From Terebella lapidaria (lineage: Eukaryota; Annelida; Polychaeta; Terebellida; Terebellidae): DNA of 64,000 bases. Shown in pieces: positions 1 to 11,300 of this stretch. The notes beneath the pieces are model-generated. The model was not told the DNA's origin. It did not search any database and was given only the letters and a program-made list of their open reading frames with translations. The first letter of the stretch is position 1; each line of letters starts with the position of its first letter. Position numbers and translations under genes: made by a program. The stretch covers positions 25,569,402 through 25,633,401 of the forward strand of contig OX424567.1 in assembly GCA_949152475.1 (NCBI GenBank). Direction: 5' to 3'.

Positions 1-447
1 ATATCTCGGAAACGGTGCTTCGTAGAGCGAAACGGACGTTATTTTCGGACTCGTCGCCCTAGACAAACATGTCTAAAGGGTATTATGGATGAACTTTGAC
101 CTTGACCCGAAATTTTTTTGCCGAGTCAGCATTTTTCGTTTTCGTCGATATCTCGGAAACGGTGCTTCGTAGAGTGAAACGGACGTTATTTTCGGACTCG
201 TCGCCCTAGACAAACATGTCTAGATGGTATTATGGATGAACTTTGACCTTGACCCGAATTTTTTTTGCCGAGTCGGCATTTTTCATTTTCGTCGATATCT
301 CGGAAACGGTGCTTCGTAGAGCGAAACGGACGTTAATTTTGGACTCGTCGCCCTAGACAAACATGTCTAATTGGTATTATGGATGAACTTTGACCTTGAC
401 CCGAAATTTTTTTGCCGAGTCGGCATTTTTCTTTTTCGTTGATATCT
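1..447. repeat. 147-bp tandem satellite, three copies
   Basis: Three head-to-tail copies start at 1, 148 and 295, each opening with ATATCTCGGAAACGGTG and containing TTTGACCTTGACCCGAA. The spacing is 147 bp both times, and the copies differ by a few substitutions and a 1-base length change in a T run. The array decays near 442 (GATATCTAG) and probably continues left of the window. Each copy holds TCAAGGTCA on the minus strand and the inverted pair TAGACA/TGTCTA. Confidence 0.92.
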
Positions 448-1551
448 AGTATATATTATAAATTAATCATCACACCGAAATGCCTCCAAGGCATCTTTAG
501 GCCTTGACGTCTAGTTGATATTGGTTTTTGTGACCATTCGGTCAATGTGACACTATTAATAATTTGGTATGGTATTTGTTTAGCAGAAGTCATTCGTTTC
601 TTTGATAATTGTATTCAAAACAGGTTGTATTCAAACGGACACCTTTTGGAAACAGATGTTTATATATGTTATTTATCACGTGTTTTTGTGGTTTGTTTAC
701 ATGGTCTCAATAACAATGCTCCCTGCTCCGTTATTTGATCTGTTGCTGCGAAAACTCTCCAGGATTTGAACTGACGATGCTATATGCCAATTGACTTTAG
801 CATGGATGAAAAGCAGAAGTCGGGTACTATTTATGTGATTTAGTGTTAGTGATCGACCTCTAATACGTTGTTACCATTGCGATTGTAAGTACGAATAGCC
901 TTATTGATAAGCAGTCTGTCCTGGATCCCAGGCGTACTTGTGAATTGTAAATTGGTCCAGAACTATAACGGTCAGAAAATATGCATTGTATTGGGAGACT
1001 TGAGCTGTTTGCCTGTTGATTTCATGTTCAAATCTAAAGTATACTTTAGATTTTCAAAAGCTATTTTCTGAAGCATATATGTGTATAGATATTTAACACT
1101 TCGTAATGTCCAGTATGTCTTTCTGTTTACAGTGTACATATAAGTAATAAATTTATTATTCGGTACTAATGAAACAAATAAACTTAGAAATTCTTGCGTG
1201 CTTTGAGTTTCCTCGCCACATTTTTACACAATATTGTTGTCACGACGGGAAAACTGTACACATCACGCGATAGTCGTTACGTTCAAAGGAGTCTATCATG
1301 TGTGTCAATGAGAGTTTGCAAACAACATTCTTGTCGTTTAGAGGAAGGTGAACGGAACAGAAATAAAAACCTCATGACATTCTATAGCAGTTCATCCATG
1401 TCACCGTCGCGGTATGACATGGTCCAATCTGCTGTATCCACATGCAGTCGGCAAACGAACATGGTGTCTCTCCTTGACTGCTGACGAACCATAAACCAAC
1501 CAACGTTATTCCACATTTCGAAGAAGTCTCCCACTCAACAACGTGCTATTG
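448..1551. other. AT-rich sequence with no recognised gene
   Basis: Only short unrelated open frames are seen. On the minus strand an AATAAA hexamer lies at 1157-1152, about 395 bp downstream of the stop codon of the membrane-protein gene, so this stretch may hold that gene's 3' UTR and cleavage site. A plus-strand AATAAA overlaps it at 1146-1151. Confidence 0.4.
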
Positions 1552-2768
1552 TCACTGACTGCTGCTCTGGCCGGTTTCCGTACCCTCCTCGACCTCCGCC
1601 ATAGCGTGGTACCGGGTGGGGAACGGGGGCCCCTGTGTGTTGACATTGGTCTTCTTGAAGACGAAGTGTCGGACTTTACGTTCCTTGTCTTCCGGAACTA
1701 TACGGTGTACCTTCAACTTCTTCCTCCTGGTAAAATATGTGAAAACAATATGAATGTCATCCCGCGAACCTAAACCGTAATCGCAATCAGCGCTATGCTT
1801 GTACATTTACGATAAGTGTATCCTATCCGTACATCGCACAAACTCTGCGCGGTGCAATGTCCAATTAACGACAATGGCTAGTTTACCAACGTATCATACA
1901 CGAGATATCTAGTGACAGAAGTATACTTCACACAAATATCGAAAAATCTGCACATGTACATACTCGTAATGAAACATGACAATGCTGACTGAGGCTGAGA
2001 TACAGACCTTTCCAGCAGGTGCACGGTGACGGCCAAGAGGGCCGCTATGACCGCCAACACCGACACCACAATGTACAACACTATATCTGGAGAGGAACGA
2101 TATACATGATTGTCACGAAAGGATGTGAGCTCGTAGTACGCATACTAGTATTATCATATGTTTTTTTTTACAAAATATACAAACCTGTCGACATTTTGGT
2201 AGGTTCCCCGGCAGTCTCTGTCACCAAGCTAACTGTAAGATATAACTATAATTTAGTCCATAGACTTCCCTGTCAGTACAATTATACACACGGGCCATTG
2301 ATGTTGTGTGTTCATGTACTTTGGTACAGGCAATGACGCGCAACTCGGTCGTATTGACATACTGATTAGAAAAGTGAAATCTCAAGACACTTTAACACTG
2401 GATATTCTAAATCACAAGTGATGTGTCGAGAGCGATGGCTCGTAAGAGTAAAAGGGTGTCCCTAAATAATTTTTTTCGATGTAATACTTGTATGTATCTG
2501 TCCAAGGGATGAAAAACTAGACATAGAAATTCATAAATTCACATAATGTGACTGGCGCGTACATGAACATACAGGTACATTTACGCTACAAGAAATTCAA
2601 GGAATGATACTTGCCCGTGTCATTGAAGACAACCGCGTGGACGTTTGTGTCGGTAACACTTCCTATAGTACTGGTGACTTGTGTTGCCAATGAGTAATTA
2701 GTGTCTGGCGTAAAGCTGGACTCGTCCCCAATAGTCGTGAAGTTATCCATCCGGCCCCCGAGTGTCAA
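1552..2768 (-). CDS. 3' exons of a single-pass membrane protein (function unknown)
   Basis: Three minus-strand exons join in phase. The last is 1726-1552, after the acceptor TTTTACCAG and ending in TGA. The transmembrane exon is 2086-2008, with acceptor TCCTCTCCAG and donor AAAG/GTCTGT. An ectodomain exon ends at 2615. Its donor appears to be the rare GC type (ACGG/GCAAGT), which gives phase 1 and matches the next acceptor. The ectodomain piece carries three N-x-S/T sites. The helix is about 22 residues (IVVSVLAVIAALLAVTV), followed by a basic stop-transfer RRKKLK and a roughly 58-residue charged tail ending in QSSSQ. I recognise no family. If the GC donor is wrong, the motif DTGKY could belong to an Ig-like strand. 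The 5' exons are not found: the ectodomain exon runs into a minisatellite at about 2757, and a 13-kb retrotransposon lies beyond. Confidence 0.55.
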
Positions 2769-3826
2769 TGTGGTCCCTCAAAACTTAGGCCTCGGGTGAC
2801 AATGTGGTCCCTCAAAACTTAGGCCTCGGGTGACAATGTGGTCCCTCAAAACTCGGGTGACAATGTGGTCCCTCCAAACTCCGGCCTCGGGTGACAATGT
2901 GGTCCCTCAAAACTTAGGCCTCGGGTGACAATGTGGTCCCTCAAAACTTAGGCCTCGGGTGACAATGTGGTCCCTCAAAACTTAGGCCTCGGGTGACAAT
3001 GTGGTCCCTCCGAACTCCGGCCCCGGGTGTCAATGTGGTCCCTCAAAACTTAGGCCTCGAGTGACAATGTGGTCCCTCAAAACTCCGACCCCGAGTGTCA
3101 ATGTTTTCCCTCAAAACTCCGGCCCCAGGTGTCAATGTAGTCCCTCCAAACTCCGACCCCGGGTGTCAATGTGGTCCCTCCAAACTCCGACCCCGGGTGT
3201 CAATGTGGTCCCTCCAAACTCCGGCCCCGGGTGTCAATGTAGTCCCTCCAAACTCCGAACCCGGGTGTCAATGTGGTCCCTCCAAACTCCGGCCCCGGGT
3301 GTCAATGTGGTCCCTCCAAACTCCGGCCCCGGGTGTCAATGTGGTCCCTCCAAACTCCGGCCCCGGGTGTCAATGTGGTCCCTCCAAACTCCGGCCCCGG
3401 GTGTCAATGTAGTCCCTCCAAACTCCGACCCCGGGTGTCAATGTGGTCCCTCCAAACTCCGGCCCCGGGTGTCAATGTAGTCCCTCCAAACTCCGACCCC
3501 GGGTGTCAATGTGGTCCCTCCAAACTCCGGCCCCGGGTGTCAATGTGGTCCCTCCAAACTCCGGCCCCGGGTGTCAATGTAGTCCCTCCAAACTCCGACC
3601 CCGGGTGTCAATGTGGTCCCTCCAAACTCCGGCCCCGGGTGTCAATGTAGTCCCTCCAAACTCCGACCCCGGGTGTCAATGTGGTCCCTCCAAACTCCGG
3701 CCCCGGGTGTCAATGTGGTCCCTCCAAACTCCGGCCCCGGGTGTCAATGTGGTCCCTCCAAACTCCGGTCCCGGGTGTCAATGTGGTCCTTCCAAACTCC
3801 GGGCCCGAGTGTCAATGTAATCCCTT
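2755..3826. repeat. 34-bp minisatellite abutting an exon
   Basis: About 31 tandem copies of a 34-bp unit. It contains GTCCCTCCAAACTCCGG and the core CCCGGGTGTCAATGTG. Copies before about 3000 are a divergent variant with AAAACTTAGGCCTCGGG. Later copies are nearly identical and show a 170-bp (five-unit) higher-order period at 3273, 3443 and 3613, which indicates recent block duplication. The array starts within a few bases of the coding part of the membrane-protein exon. The long open frames in it follow from a stop-free unit and are not genes. Confidence 0.95.
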
Positions 3827-4791
3827 CTAAGTCAGTGGTACTTAGAGCTTCGAGGCAGGTTTATGATCAGATCCAAGTCCTCATCGGTATTTAACAGGTG
3901 ATTTCTTATTCCAAGTTCATAGGGAAGAGAGTCGCCAAAACAATATGCACAAGTCCTTGCGTGTGATAATCGAGTATGTTTATTTATATGCAAAGTGTTG
4001 AGCTAGTGTCCCATGAGTCTGGGCATGTCGCCTTATCAAATAATATCACATAGGTGATATGCCTTATCACCAACAAGCTGATATTCATCATATATATCCA
4101 GTGCTTATCGTGCTATATTTGTCGGCAAACTTGTCCGCAAAAGCTCTATACGTGTCCAGACCACAAGAAACAATTTACCTTGAGTGAAAGGATGACGATC
4201 ATCTAGTTTTCATGTTTCATGTTCCTACACATTTCGCTATCTTCAGTGTTGATAGCAGAAATAGATAGTTTGACTAATGCGATCCAATACGGTTCACGGT
4301 CTGACTAATACATCGATATACGTGTACATTTAAACATGAACTGTGTGATTTGCACCATTTACACCAATTTTCATGGTACGGTCGCAGGGAATTATACAGG
4401 GTGATCCAGAGAATATGCCCGTTTATTTTATAACTCCTACGTATATACAGGCTATGTTTAGATGACAATGAAGACACTGGCGGATACAGGATTGTTTCCT
4501 TCAATGATGCCAACATGTGTGATCAAACTCCGAGTGGCTCTACGGATCCATGCCGCCGTTGACTGGTCATTTTCACCCCATACGTTTTTCCATGATCAAT
4601 TGACATATAACTCAACGGTCTCATACACATTTTGTGTCACACTGTCACTGTGCCATTACATTGCTATCTCGGGTTGCCACGTGAAAATAGATATCCTGGA
4701 CAGTTTATATCCTACCAAAAAGAAACCCGCGTGTTGTCAAAGCCAAGTACAAAATGCAGGTCTTTTTGATGACATGTTTAACATGTGTAGA
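3827..4791. other. No recognised gene; target region of the retrotransposon
   Basis: Unique-looking sequence between the 34-bp minisatellite and the gypsy element. A 135-codon open frame at 4462-4869 runs into the LTR and has no recognisable domain. The last five bases (4787-4791, GTAGA) are the left target-site duplication of the retrotransposon. Confidence 0.45.
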
Positions 4792-5547
4792 TGTAGTAAT
4801 TTTAGCGACTGTTACTCCCGTCCCTCCCGCGCACTACACATTTCCACAACAAACATTCATTCTACATGACTTACATACAGGACAAGTACACACTATACGA
4901 TCACAGGTATAAACTCCATGTAGTCATGGTTACATACACAGGTCAAACCACGCACCTGCGGCCCCGCTAGCTCAGTACACTCGGCCCCGTTTACTCGACC
5001 TTGACCTTTACATGCACTGACTTCTAAACATAGAACTTGACACACATACTCCATACATCACGTGCACACATACAGGCATTACAAGTATTGACACGAGCCG
5101 GGGAAACCCACTTTCCCGGTGACATCAGCGCATTGCACCACACATTCAACCTATCACAACACCGCTTACACTTGGCGGGAAATTACACAGCCACATGGTC
5201 CCTCGGCCCCAGTCTACTGCGCAGAAGAGTAGTGTAAATCCCAGCGACAGGACGTCTATACAAAAAGCTCCTGTGAAGTCTGTCGATTATCAATATACGA
5301 ACTGAATACAAGTGATATAGAAACCATTGGATATATGTACAAGTTATATAAAGGACTATACTAGGAATATATATAATTCGACTGGGATATCACCCGACGT
5401 AGGTGAGAGTGCGGCCCTGATTGTGAGTGATTGATCATTAGACTTTATCACCGCAATAAACGGTTAAATTGAAACTGCCGGCTTATTGAATCACACGACG
5501 ACCCAGTTAAACCGGCTTAATATCGGCCGTGAACGATATTCTTCACA
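4792..5547 (+). repeat. 5' LTR of the gypsy element
   Basis: A 756-bp repeat with TG...CA ends, matching 17031-17786. It carries a TATA box (5345-5353), a strong potential splice donor (GTAG/GTGAGAGT at 5402/5403) and AATAAA (5455-5460), giving the usual U3-R-U5 plan with transcription starting near 5375. U3 contains CGACCTTGACCTTTAC, two adjacent nuclear-receptor-like half sites in direct orientation on the minus strand. Confidence 0.95.
5345..5460 (+). promoter_or_regulatory. Core promoter and poly(A) signal of the LTR
   Basis: TATATAAAG at 5345-5353 is the only good TATA box of the LTR. The hexamer AATAAA lies at 5455-5460, about 80 bp past the expected start, so 5' transcripts must read past it while 3' LTR transcripts (17694-17699) use it. 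The consensus donor GTGAGA starting at 5403 lies between them, within the predicted leader. Confidence 0.6.
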
Positions 5548-5548
5548 T

Positions 5549-5566
5549 TGGCGCCGTTCGACCAGG
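5549..5566 (+). other. Primer-binding site
   Basis: One base after the LTR the sequence is TGGCGCCGTTCGACCAGG. The leading TGG is the complement of the CCA end of a tRNA, as expected for minus-strand priming. I do not assign the tRNA; matching the 18 bases to the host tRNA set would settle it. Confidence 0.7.
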
Positions 5567-5608
5567 ATCTGAGCTAGTCTCGGATTATCGACCCAGACCT
5601 GACCGGCA

Positions 5609-8188
5609 TTGATGGCATTAGCCCCGGGAGCCTCCCGCGGTGAGCCACTCGACCCTACGGATGATGAAGTGACGATCAATCCGAATCCGGCCTTCCGACC
5701 TTCCGGCCCTCGCTCAGTTGCCATGAGCGATACAGTTCCACTGTCGCAGGAGCAACAACCGTCCGGCCTTTTCGACTCCATTGGCGACCATTCGTCCCTG
5801 AGATCGTTTTCGCCGCCTACCGACCTGGTGCAGGAGTTCCTAGACGAAGACACGCTCGCGCCGTCACATACAGTAAGTGACATTCTGCGTGCACACGCTA
5901 GAGCGTACTCGGCCACGCCCGCTAGAGCGACTCAGAAAAGTGACTTTGCCGACAGAAACTATACGCGCTCACGTCAAAGAGCGAGCGTAGATTGTGATAT
6001 CGACCCAGAACAATTAGCAGTGGACGTTCGGCCGGTAACCATAGACACGTCAATGGTTACGCACCCACCAAGTAACTCTCGGATACGACAGTGGGTTTGT
6101 CAGTCTGACAATGTTCCGGAATCGACCCCGCCGAACGCTTATTCGGCCAATCGACCCCTGGCGCCGTCCATGACGCCGAGACAACACGGCCCCGCGCCAG
6201 AAATGTACTCACGCATACCGACCGAGCCTACGGTGGTAGAGTACACACGACCCAGCCAGACGGGAGCGACATCCGAAGACATCCTGACGACGACCGCTAC
6301 CCGGATCGTGACGCCGCTACGACAACAACGACCCAGCGACACAATGGCGGAATCTCGCGCCACCATGCGACAAGCGCGACCCCGACAAGCACCCTCGACA
6401 TCAAGTCGCCGACCCTGCGACCCCGACACGCCGACTTCCGACACACGCGCTCCCGCGCCGACCACGCACCGACCATCGCCGACTACCGGAGAACAACCGC
6501 GCTTCGATCCGTCGCAAGATCAAGTTGTGTCTGCTCCGGCAGAAAATGTTGTGCCAATGATCGGACCTCCGATCTCACAATCAGTCGGAAACACCAACGG
6601 ATATGGTGTACCGCCAGTCGGATACCCTGGCGCAACAAGCGGTGTTCCAAATGGAGTAGCTGTCGGATACTATTCACCGCATGTCGGCTACGCGAACCCA
6701 CCGCCTGGATATGGTGGCGTTCCCAGCGTGATCGCTGACACCGGCTATCATGGTGCACAACCCGGATTAGTGTACCATGGTGTATGCCCAGATGGATCGG
6801 TATACCGATATCCACCACCGGCTGTATTCCCACCCTCAGTCGGGATACCATGGGTGACGCCTCCATACAGTCAACCGGCTCCCGCTGCACAAGCACCACA
6901 CGACCCCAGTCACACGACGGCACCACCCGCCGCATCGCTCGCCGTCTCCGCGACGACAGCACCGACCGCCCCCGCTAACGCGACCCCGATCGACCCAGAT
7001 ACGACGGCTCCGGCGACTTCGGCTGTTCCGACTCCGACGGCCACTACAGCGACTACACCAGTTGCGGTGAGTGTTGACACGCCCACGCCACAGAGACTCA
7101 CGTCTGAGCCCCAAACGTTGGCTACGGCTAAAATGGCTCAATGGCGTGCGACCTTCAAGGAGGGCAATCTCACTCAATACATTCGGAGTTTCGAACAATT
7201 CACTGCGGCCTTTACTTACTCCGACCTCAACAAGACGACGACCTTCCGGAGCACGCTACGCGGCCGCGCTGAAGCGCTAGCTCTAAATATCCCGGTCGCA
7301 ACTCCCTGGGGAGAGTTCCGTCGCCAACTCCTAGAGGGCTGGGAACCCGAGCCCCGTCGACAGTCGAAACGGGACGATTTCCCGTTCCTCAAGCGGGAAC
7401 GAAAAGAGGACGCGGAACACTACATGGAGCGACTCCAGGCCCTGGCGGAGCAAGTGTTCGACGACGTTACGCCAACGTCGCGGCAACGAACCGTAATTGC
7501 ACAATTCGTGAACGGCCAACCCGACCCCATTGCCGATAAACTGTGTGCCCTCACTTTTAACAGTTACAGTGAGGCACTTACGGCCGTTCTCAAGGTAGAG
7601 AGTCGTCAACAGAGGACAGCCAGAGATCGACATCGAGGCACACGACGTGCTGACATTTCCGCAAGCGGATACGCGGAAGACGACCCTGTCAATGAGGAAC
7701 TGTCCTGTGCCATGGGACAAGTCACTCAAGGGGAAACACTAACCCCAGAGCAAATTGCGGCCTACTACGACCCCGCGGACAGTGACACTACCGGCTTACA
7801 AGGTTGCGACGAACACTCAGTGCCAACCAGCTCACGCGAGTGGGTGGCTGAAGCCTTCCAGTGCGTCCTTAGTGACGAGAATGGATTATGCGAGGAAACG
7901 GCTATCTTCTCTGTCCTACGAACAACGGCCCCGATGAAAGGTGATCGACCCCCGCAACCCGGACGACCCATGGTGTGCTTCTTTTGCAAGAAGCCCGGAC
8001 ATCGCTGGATGCGGTGCTTTCGGCTTAAGGATGTGCTAGTACGTAACGGCATGAAACCGCTAGCATTTCGGCCCAATGGTCCCGGTACTGACAGAAGGAC
8101 AGCTCAAGTGTTGTCAGTACCTAACCAAACCGGTAACCAAACTAAACCGGCCCCACCAACGCCTTCGACCCCGTCGTCAAACCAGTAG
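5609..8188 (+). CDS. gag: Gag polyprotein of the gypsy element
   Basis: An 859-residue frame. Residues 1-505 are proline-, threonine- and serine-rich and probably disordered, with a glycine/tyrosine-rich stretch around 325-365 (VGYPGATSG, PPGYGGV). Residues about 505-675 look like a retrotransposon capsid domain, with KREDAEHYMERL-like helices and a QFVNGQPDP turn. A CCHC zinc knuckle is at 790-803 (C-x2-C-x4-H-x4-C), typical of the nucleocapsid. The role is particle assembly and RNA packaging in the cytoplasm. The frame ends in TAG at 8186-8188. The pol frame is open from 8146, so the two overlap by about 43 bases in the -1 relation. The long low-complexity N-terminal half makes this gag larger than is usual for the group. 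Confidence 0.9.
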   Translation: MMALAPGASRGEPLDPTDDEVTINPNPAFRPSGPRSVAMSDTVPLSQEQQPSGLFDSIGDHSSLRSFSPPTDLVQEFLDEDTLAPSHTVSDILRAHARAYSATPARATQKSDFADRNYTRSRQRASVDCDIDPEQLAVDVRPVTIDTSMVTHPPSNSRIRQWVCQSDNVPESTPPNAYSANRPLAPSMTPRQHGPAPEMYSRIPTEPTVVEYTRPSQTGATSEDILTTTATRIVTPLRQQRPSDTMAESRATMRQARPRQAPSTSSRRPCDPDTPTSDTRAPAPTTHRPSPTTGEQPRFDPSQDQVVSAPAENVVPMIGPPISQSVGNTNGYGVPPVGYPGATSGVPNGVAVGYYSPHVGYANPPPGYGGVPSVIADTGYHGAQPGLVYHGVCPDGSVYRYPPPAVFPPSVGIPWVTPPYSQPAPAAQAPHDPSHTTAPPAASLAVSATTAPTAPANATPIDPDTTAPATSAVPTPTATTATTPVAVSVDTPTPQRLTSEPQTLATAKMAQWRATFKEGNLTQYIRSFEQFTAAFTYSDLNKTTTFRSTLRGRAEALALNIPVATPWGEFRRQLLEGWEPEPRRQSKRDDFPFLKRERKEDAEHYMERLQALAEQVFDDVTPTSRQRTVIAQFVNGQPDPIADKLCALTFNSYSEALTAVLKVESRQQRTARDRHRGTRRADISASGYAEDDPVNEELSCAMGQVTQGETLTPEQIAAYYDPADSDTTGLQGCDEHSVPTSSREWVAEAFQCVLSDENGLCEETAIFSVLRTTAPMKGDRPPQPGRPMVCFFCKKPGHRWMRCFRLKDVLVRNGMKPLAFRPNGPGTDRRTAQVLSVPNQTGNQTKPAPPTPSTPSSNQ

Positions 8189-8334
8189 GGGAAGGTGCTG
8201 AGGAGCAAGGACCTTCCAGACAACAGGACAACGTTCCCCGCTCCACATCTGCGGTTGTCACGACTACTGTACCGGTAACGACACCAATAACGACCCCGCA
8301 GCCGGCCCAGCCCACACCTCAGCTCCTTGAAGGG

Positions 8335-11300
8335 GTGTGTACAAAATGTCAAGCTCCGACCCCGAAATCGGCCTCTTTTCATGAAGGGGTGTCCGCACCG
8401 CGGCCACAGCGACCACCACGTGGAGACCGTCGTCCTGAAGGGGTGTCACCCCCGACCGCCAACGGCACCGGAACGGACAGCATGTCCGAGATCGAGTGGA
8501 TCTCCGACGACGGAGGATTCTACGCTTTTCCGAGTGGACCGGAATCCAAACTGCCGCCTCTGCACACACTCTTCCGGCCACCGCTAGACGACCCCGAAAT
8601 TCCGGCTGTCATCAACAACTCCAGCGCCACCAATCACAAATGCTGGAAGTTGCCGGTACACGTCGGAAACAAGACGATAAAGGCTGTACTCGACTCCGGA
8701 GCGCAGATCTCCCTGCTCCGACGCGATCAGCTACGTCACGTCCCCGCTGACCAGCGACATTTGCGGTCTACTTCGGCTATTATTCGTGACGTCACCGGAC
8801 AGTCAAGCCCGATCGATGGACTGATCGACCTCTCAATACAGGTCGGAACTAACCATATGGTCGTAACCTTTTGTGTGGCTGACATACATGACGACATGAT
8901 TCTCGGCATGAACTTTTTTCGGCAAGCTCACGCTGTAGTGAATTACGGTGAAGGGACGATACAGGTACACAAAGAAATCCTGTTCGCACATAAAGACATT
9001 GAGGCCAATGTTGTCAGAATGGCCGTGCGACGAGCTGTCACCGTCCCCGCACGCAGCGAAGCAATAGTGGAGCTGGTCCCGACTTCCCGAGTTCGAGTTC
9101 GACAACACCCGAGGATAGTCCAGCCACTTACGACCTTTCCCGAGGAAACCGACCTCATCATGGGGAGAACACTTACGACCCTGAATCGGCAGTGCGTAAA
9201 GGTGTCGGTAGTCAATCCAGCAGATACCGGCATCACGCTCACCCGTTCCGACCCTGTCGCCATAGCAAGCCCTGTTGAAAGTGTCGTCGGAGCTCTGCCA
9301 CGACCCGGAGAGGAGCCCGACCCGGCCACGGTAGACGCCAGTCACTACCGCGACCTACCGCCACATCTACAAGAAATGGTGGATCGCGCCGGACTAGCGC
9401 CGGAACAGCATCGGCGTTGCGCCAACCTGGTTCACCAATACCAGGACACATTTATGCACCCAGACGGCCAACTGGGACGGACCCAAGTCGTCCAGCATAG
9501 AATCGACACCGGCAACTCGGCCCCAATTCGACAACGACAGCGACGCGTCCCTCAGGCGCAGCAAAGCATCATCGACGAGGAGATCGACAAGATGCTCCGC
9601 TTGGGGTGTATTGAGCCGTCCGATTCGCCCTGGAGCGCACAGGTAGTGCTCGTGCGGAAGAAGAACGGACAAGTACGCTTCTGTGTCGACTATCGGCTCC
9701 TGAATGACGTCACCCGCAAGGACTCGTATCCCTTGCCCAACATTCAGGACACTCATGACGCCCTGGCAGGCGCCAACTACTTCTCGGCCCTAGACCTGGC
9801 CTCTGGCTACTGGCAGGTTGAAGTCGACCCCAGCGACAGACCGAAGACTGCCTTCGCCACAAGGAAGGGACTCTATCAGTTTAAGGTCATGCCATTCGGC
9901 CTTAGCAACGCCCCGGCAACCTTCGAACGGCTTATGGAGACCATACTCCGTGGTTACTTGTGGACCCGGTGTATGTGCTATCTCGACGACGTGATAGCTT
10001 ACGGCAGAACATTCGACCAGGCACTCGCAAACCTGGAAGCGGTCCTGGATCGAATCAGATCGGCAGGCCTGAAACTTCAGCCCAAGAAGTGTGAGTTATT
10101 CCAACGGGAAATCTTGTACTTAGGGTTCATAGTGAGCGGCCAAGGAATCCGAGTCGACCCCAACAAAGTCAAAGCCATCAGAGAATGGCCGACCCCGTGC
10201 GAGATCACCGACGTCAGGGCTTTCCTTGGTTTCGCCAACTACCACAGGCGATTCATCAAGGACTACGCTGAGATCGCTGAACCTCTCGTAGCGCTTACCC
10301 GAGGTGAATGCCACTTCACTTGGGGACCGGCCCAGCGACGAGCTTTCCAGCGACTCCGCGACGCCCTCATCAAGGCGCCCAAGCTCGCTCATCCGACCCA
10401 GAATCCGGAGGACTACTTCATCCTCGATACGGATGCAAGCGGCTTTGCTGTGGGAGGAGCCCTCTCACAAAGGGTTAACGGGAAGGAGATCCCCATCGGG
10501 TTCGCCAGCAAGACCCTGTCCCGGACCCAGCGGAACTATTGCACCACCTATCGGGAACTACTGGCAGTAGTTGAGATGGTGCAACACTATCGGCACTACC
10601 TCTGGGGTAGGAAATTCCTCCTCCGAACCGACCATAGCTCGCTAAGGTGGCTGAAAAACTACAGCGACGCCGACGGCATGCTCGCTAGGTGGCTCGCCAA
10701 GCTACAGCAGTATGACTTTCGGATAGAGCATCGACCCGGAAAATTACACGGTAACGCCGACGGCTTGTCACGGTGCCACAGTTGCAAACACCAAGACTGT
10801 CCCGGACGACTCGTCACACCTCCGACCGACCCAGAAACCAGTTCCGGAGAACTTCCAGTTCGTCGGATAACTGTTGTTCCGACCCAGACAAGGGCAGACC
10901 TCCTGGACAGTGATTCGATAACATCACCGGTCTTGCCCCAGCTAGTTTCGGCACGCCAAGTTGTTCGAGTCCGTGCTTTGGACGCCACACTTGATGGACA
11001 AAAGTGGCTTTCGGACTATTCGACCCAGGACATTGTCGCGGCACAGCAAGCCGACCCCAGCGTCGGAAAAGTGCGGCAATGGATACTAGCCGGCACCAAG
11101 CCTGACTCGCGAGAAGTCGCCCGCCAAGGAGAGGAGGTAAAGACACTTGTTTCTCGCTGGAACCTCCTGGCGCTACAAGACGGTGTGCTAGTTCGACATA
11201 TAAAACCCGACCCTGCTGGACGGCCCGTGGTGCAAACCGTGCTCCCCGTAGCACTCAGGACACAAGTTCTGCACCAACTACACGACCTCAAGATTGTCGG

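Noticed and set aside
2755..3826. Regularly spaced repeats as a CRISPR array
   Set aside because: The repeats are directly adjacent without unique spacers, in animal-type DNA with introns and retrotransposons, and with no cas genes.
3001..3894. Five overlapping plus-strand frames rich in PPNSGPGCQC
   Set aside because: Translation of the 34-bp minisatellite; overlapping frames repeat each other at 170-bp spacing.
4462..4869. 135-codon plus-strand frame before and into the 5' LTR
   Set aside because: No domain, and its end lies inside a recent insertion, so it cannot be an old gene as it stands.
6139..7198. Antisense frames within gag
   Set aside because: Shadows of a GC-rich, low-complexity coding sequence; gag itself carries a zinc knuckle and capsid-like region.
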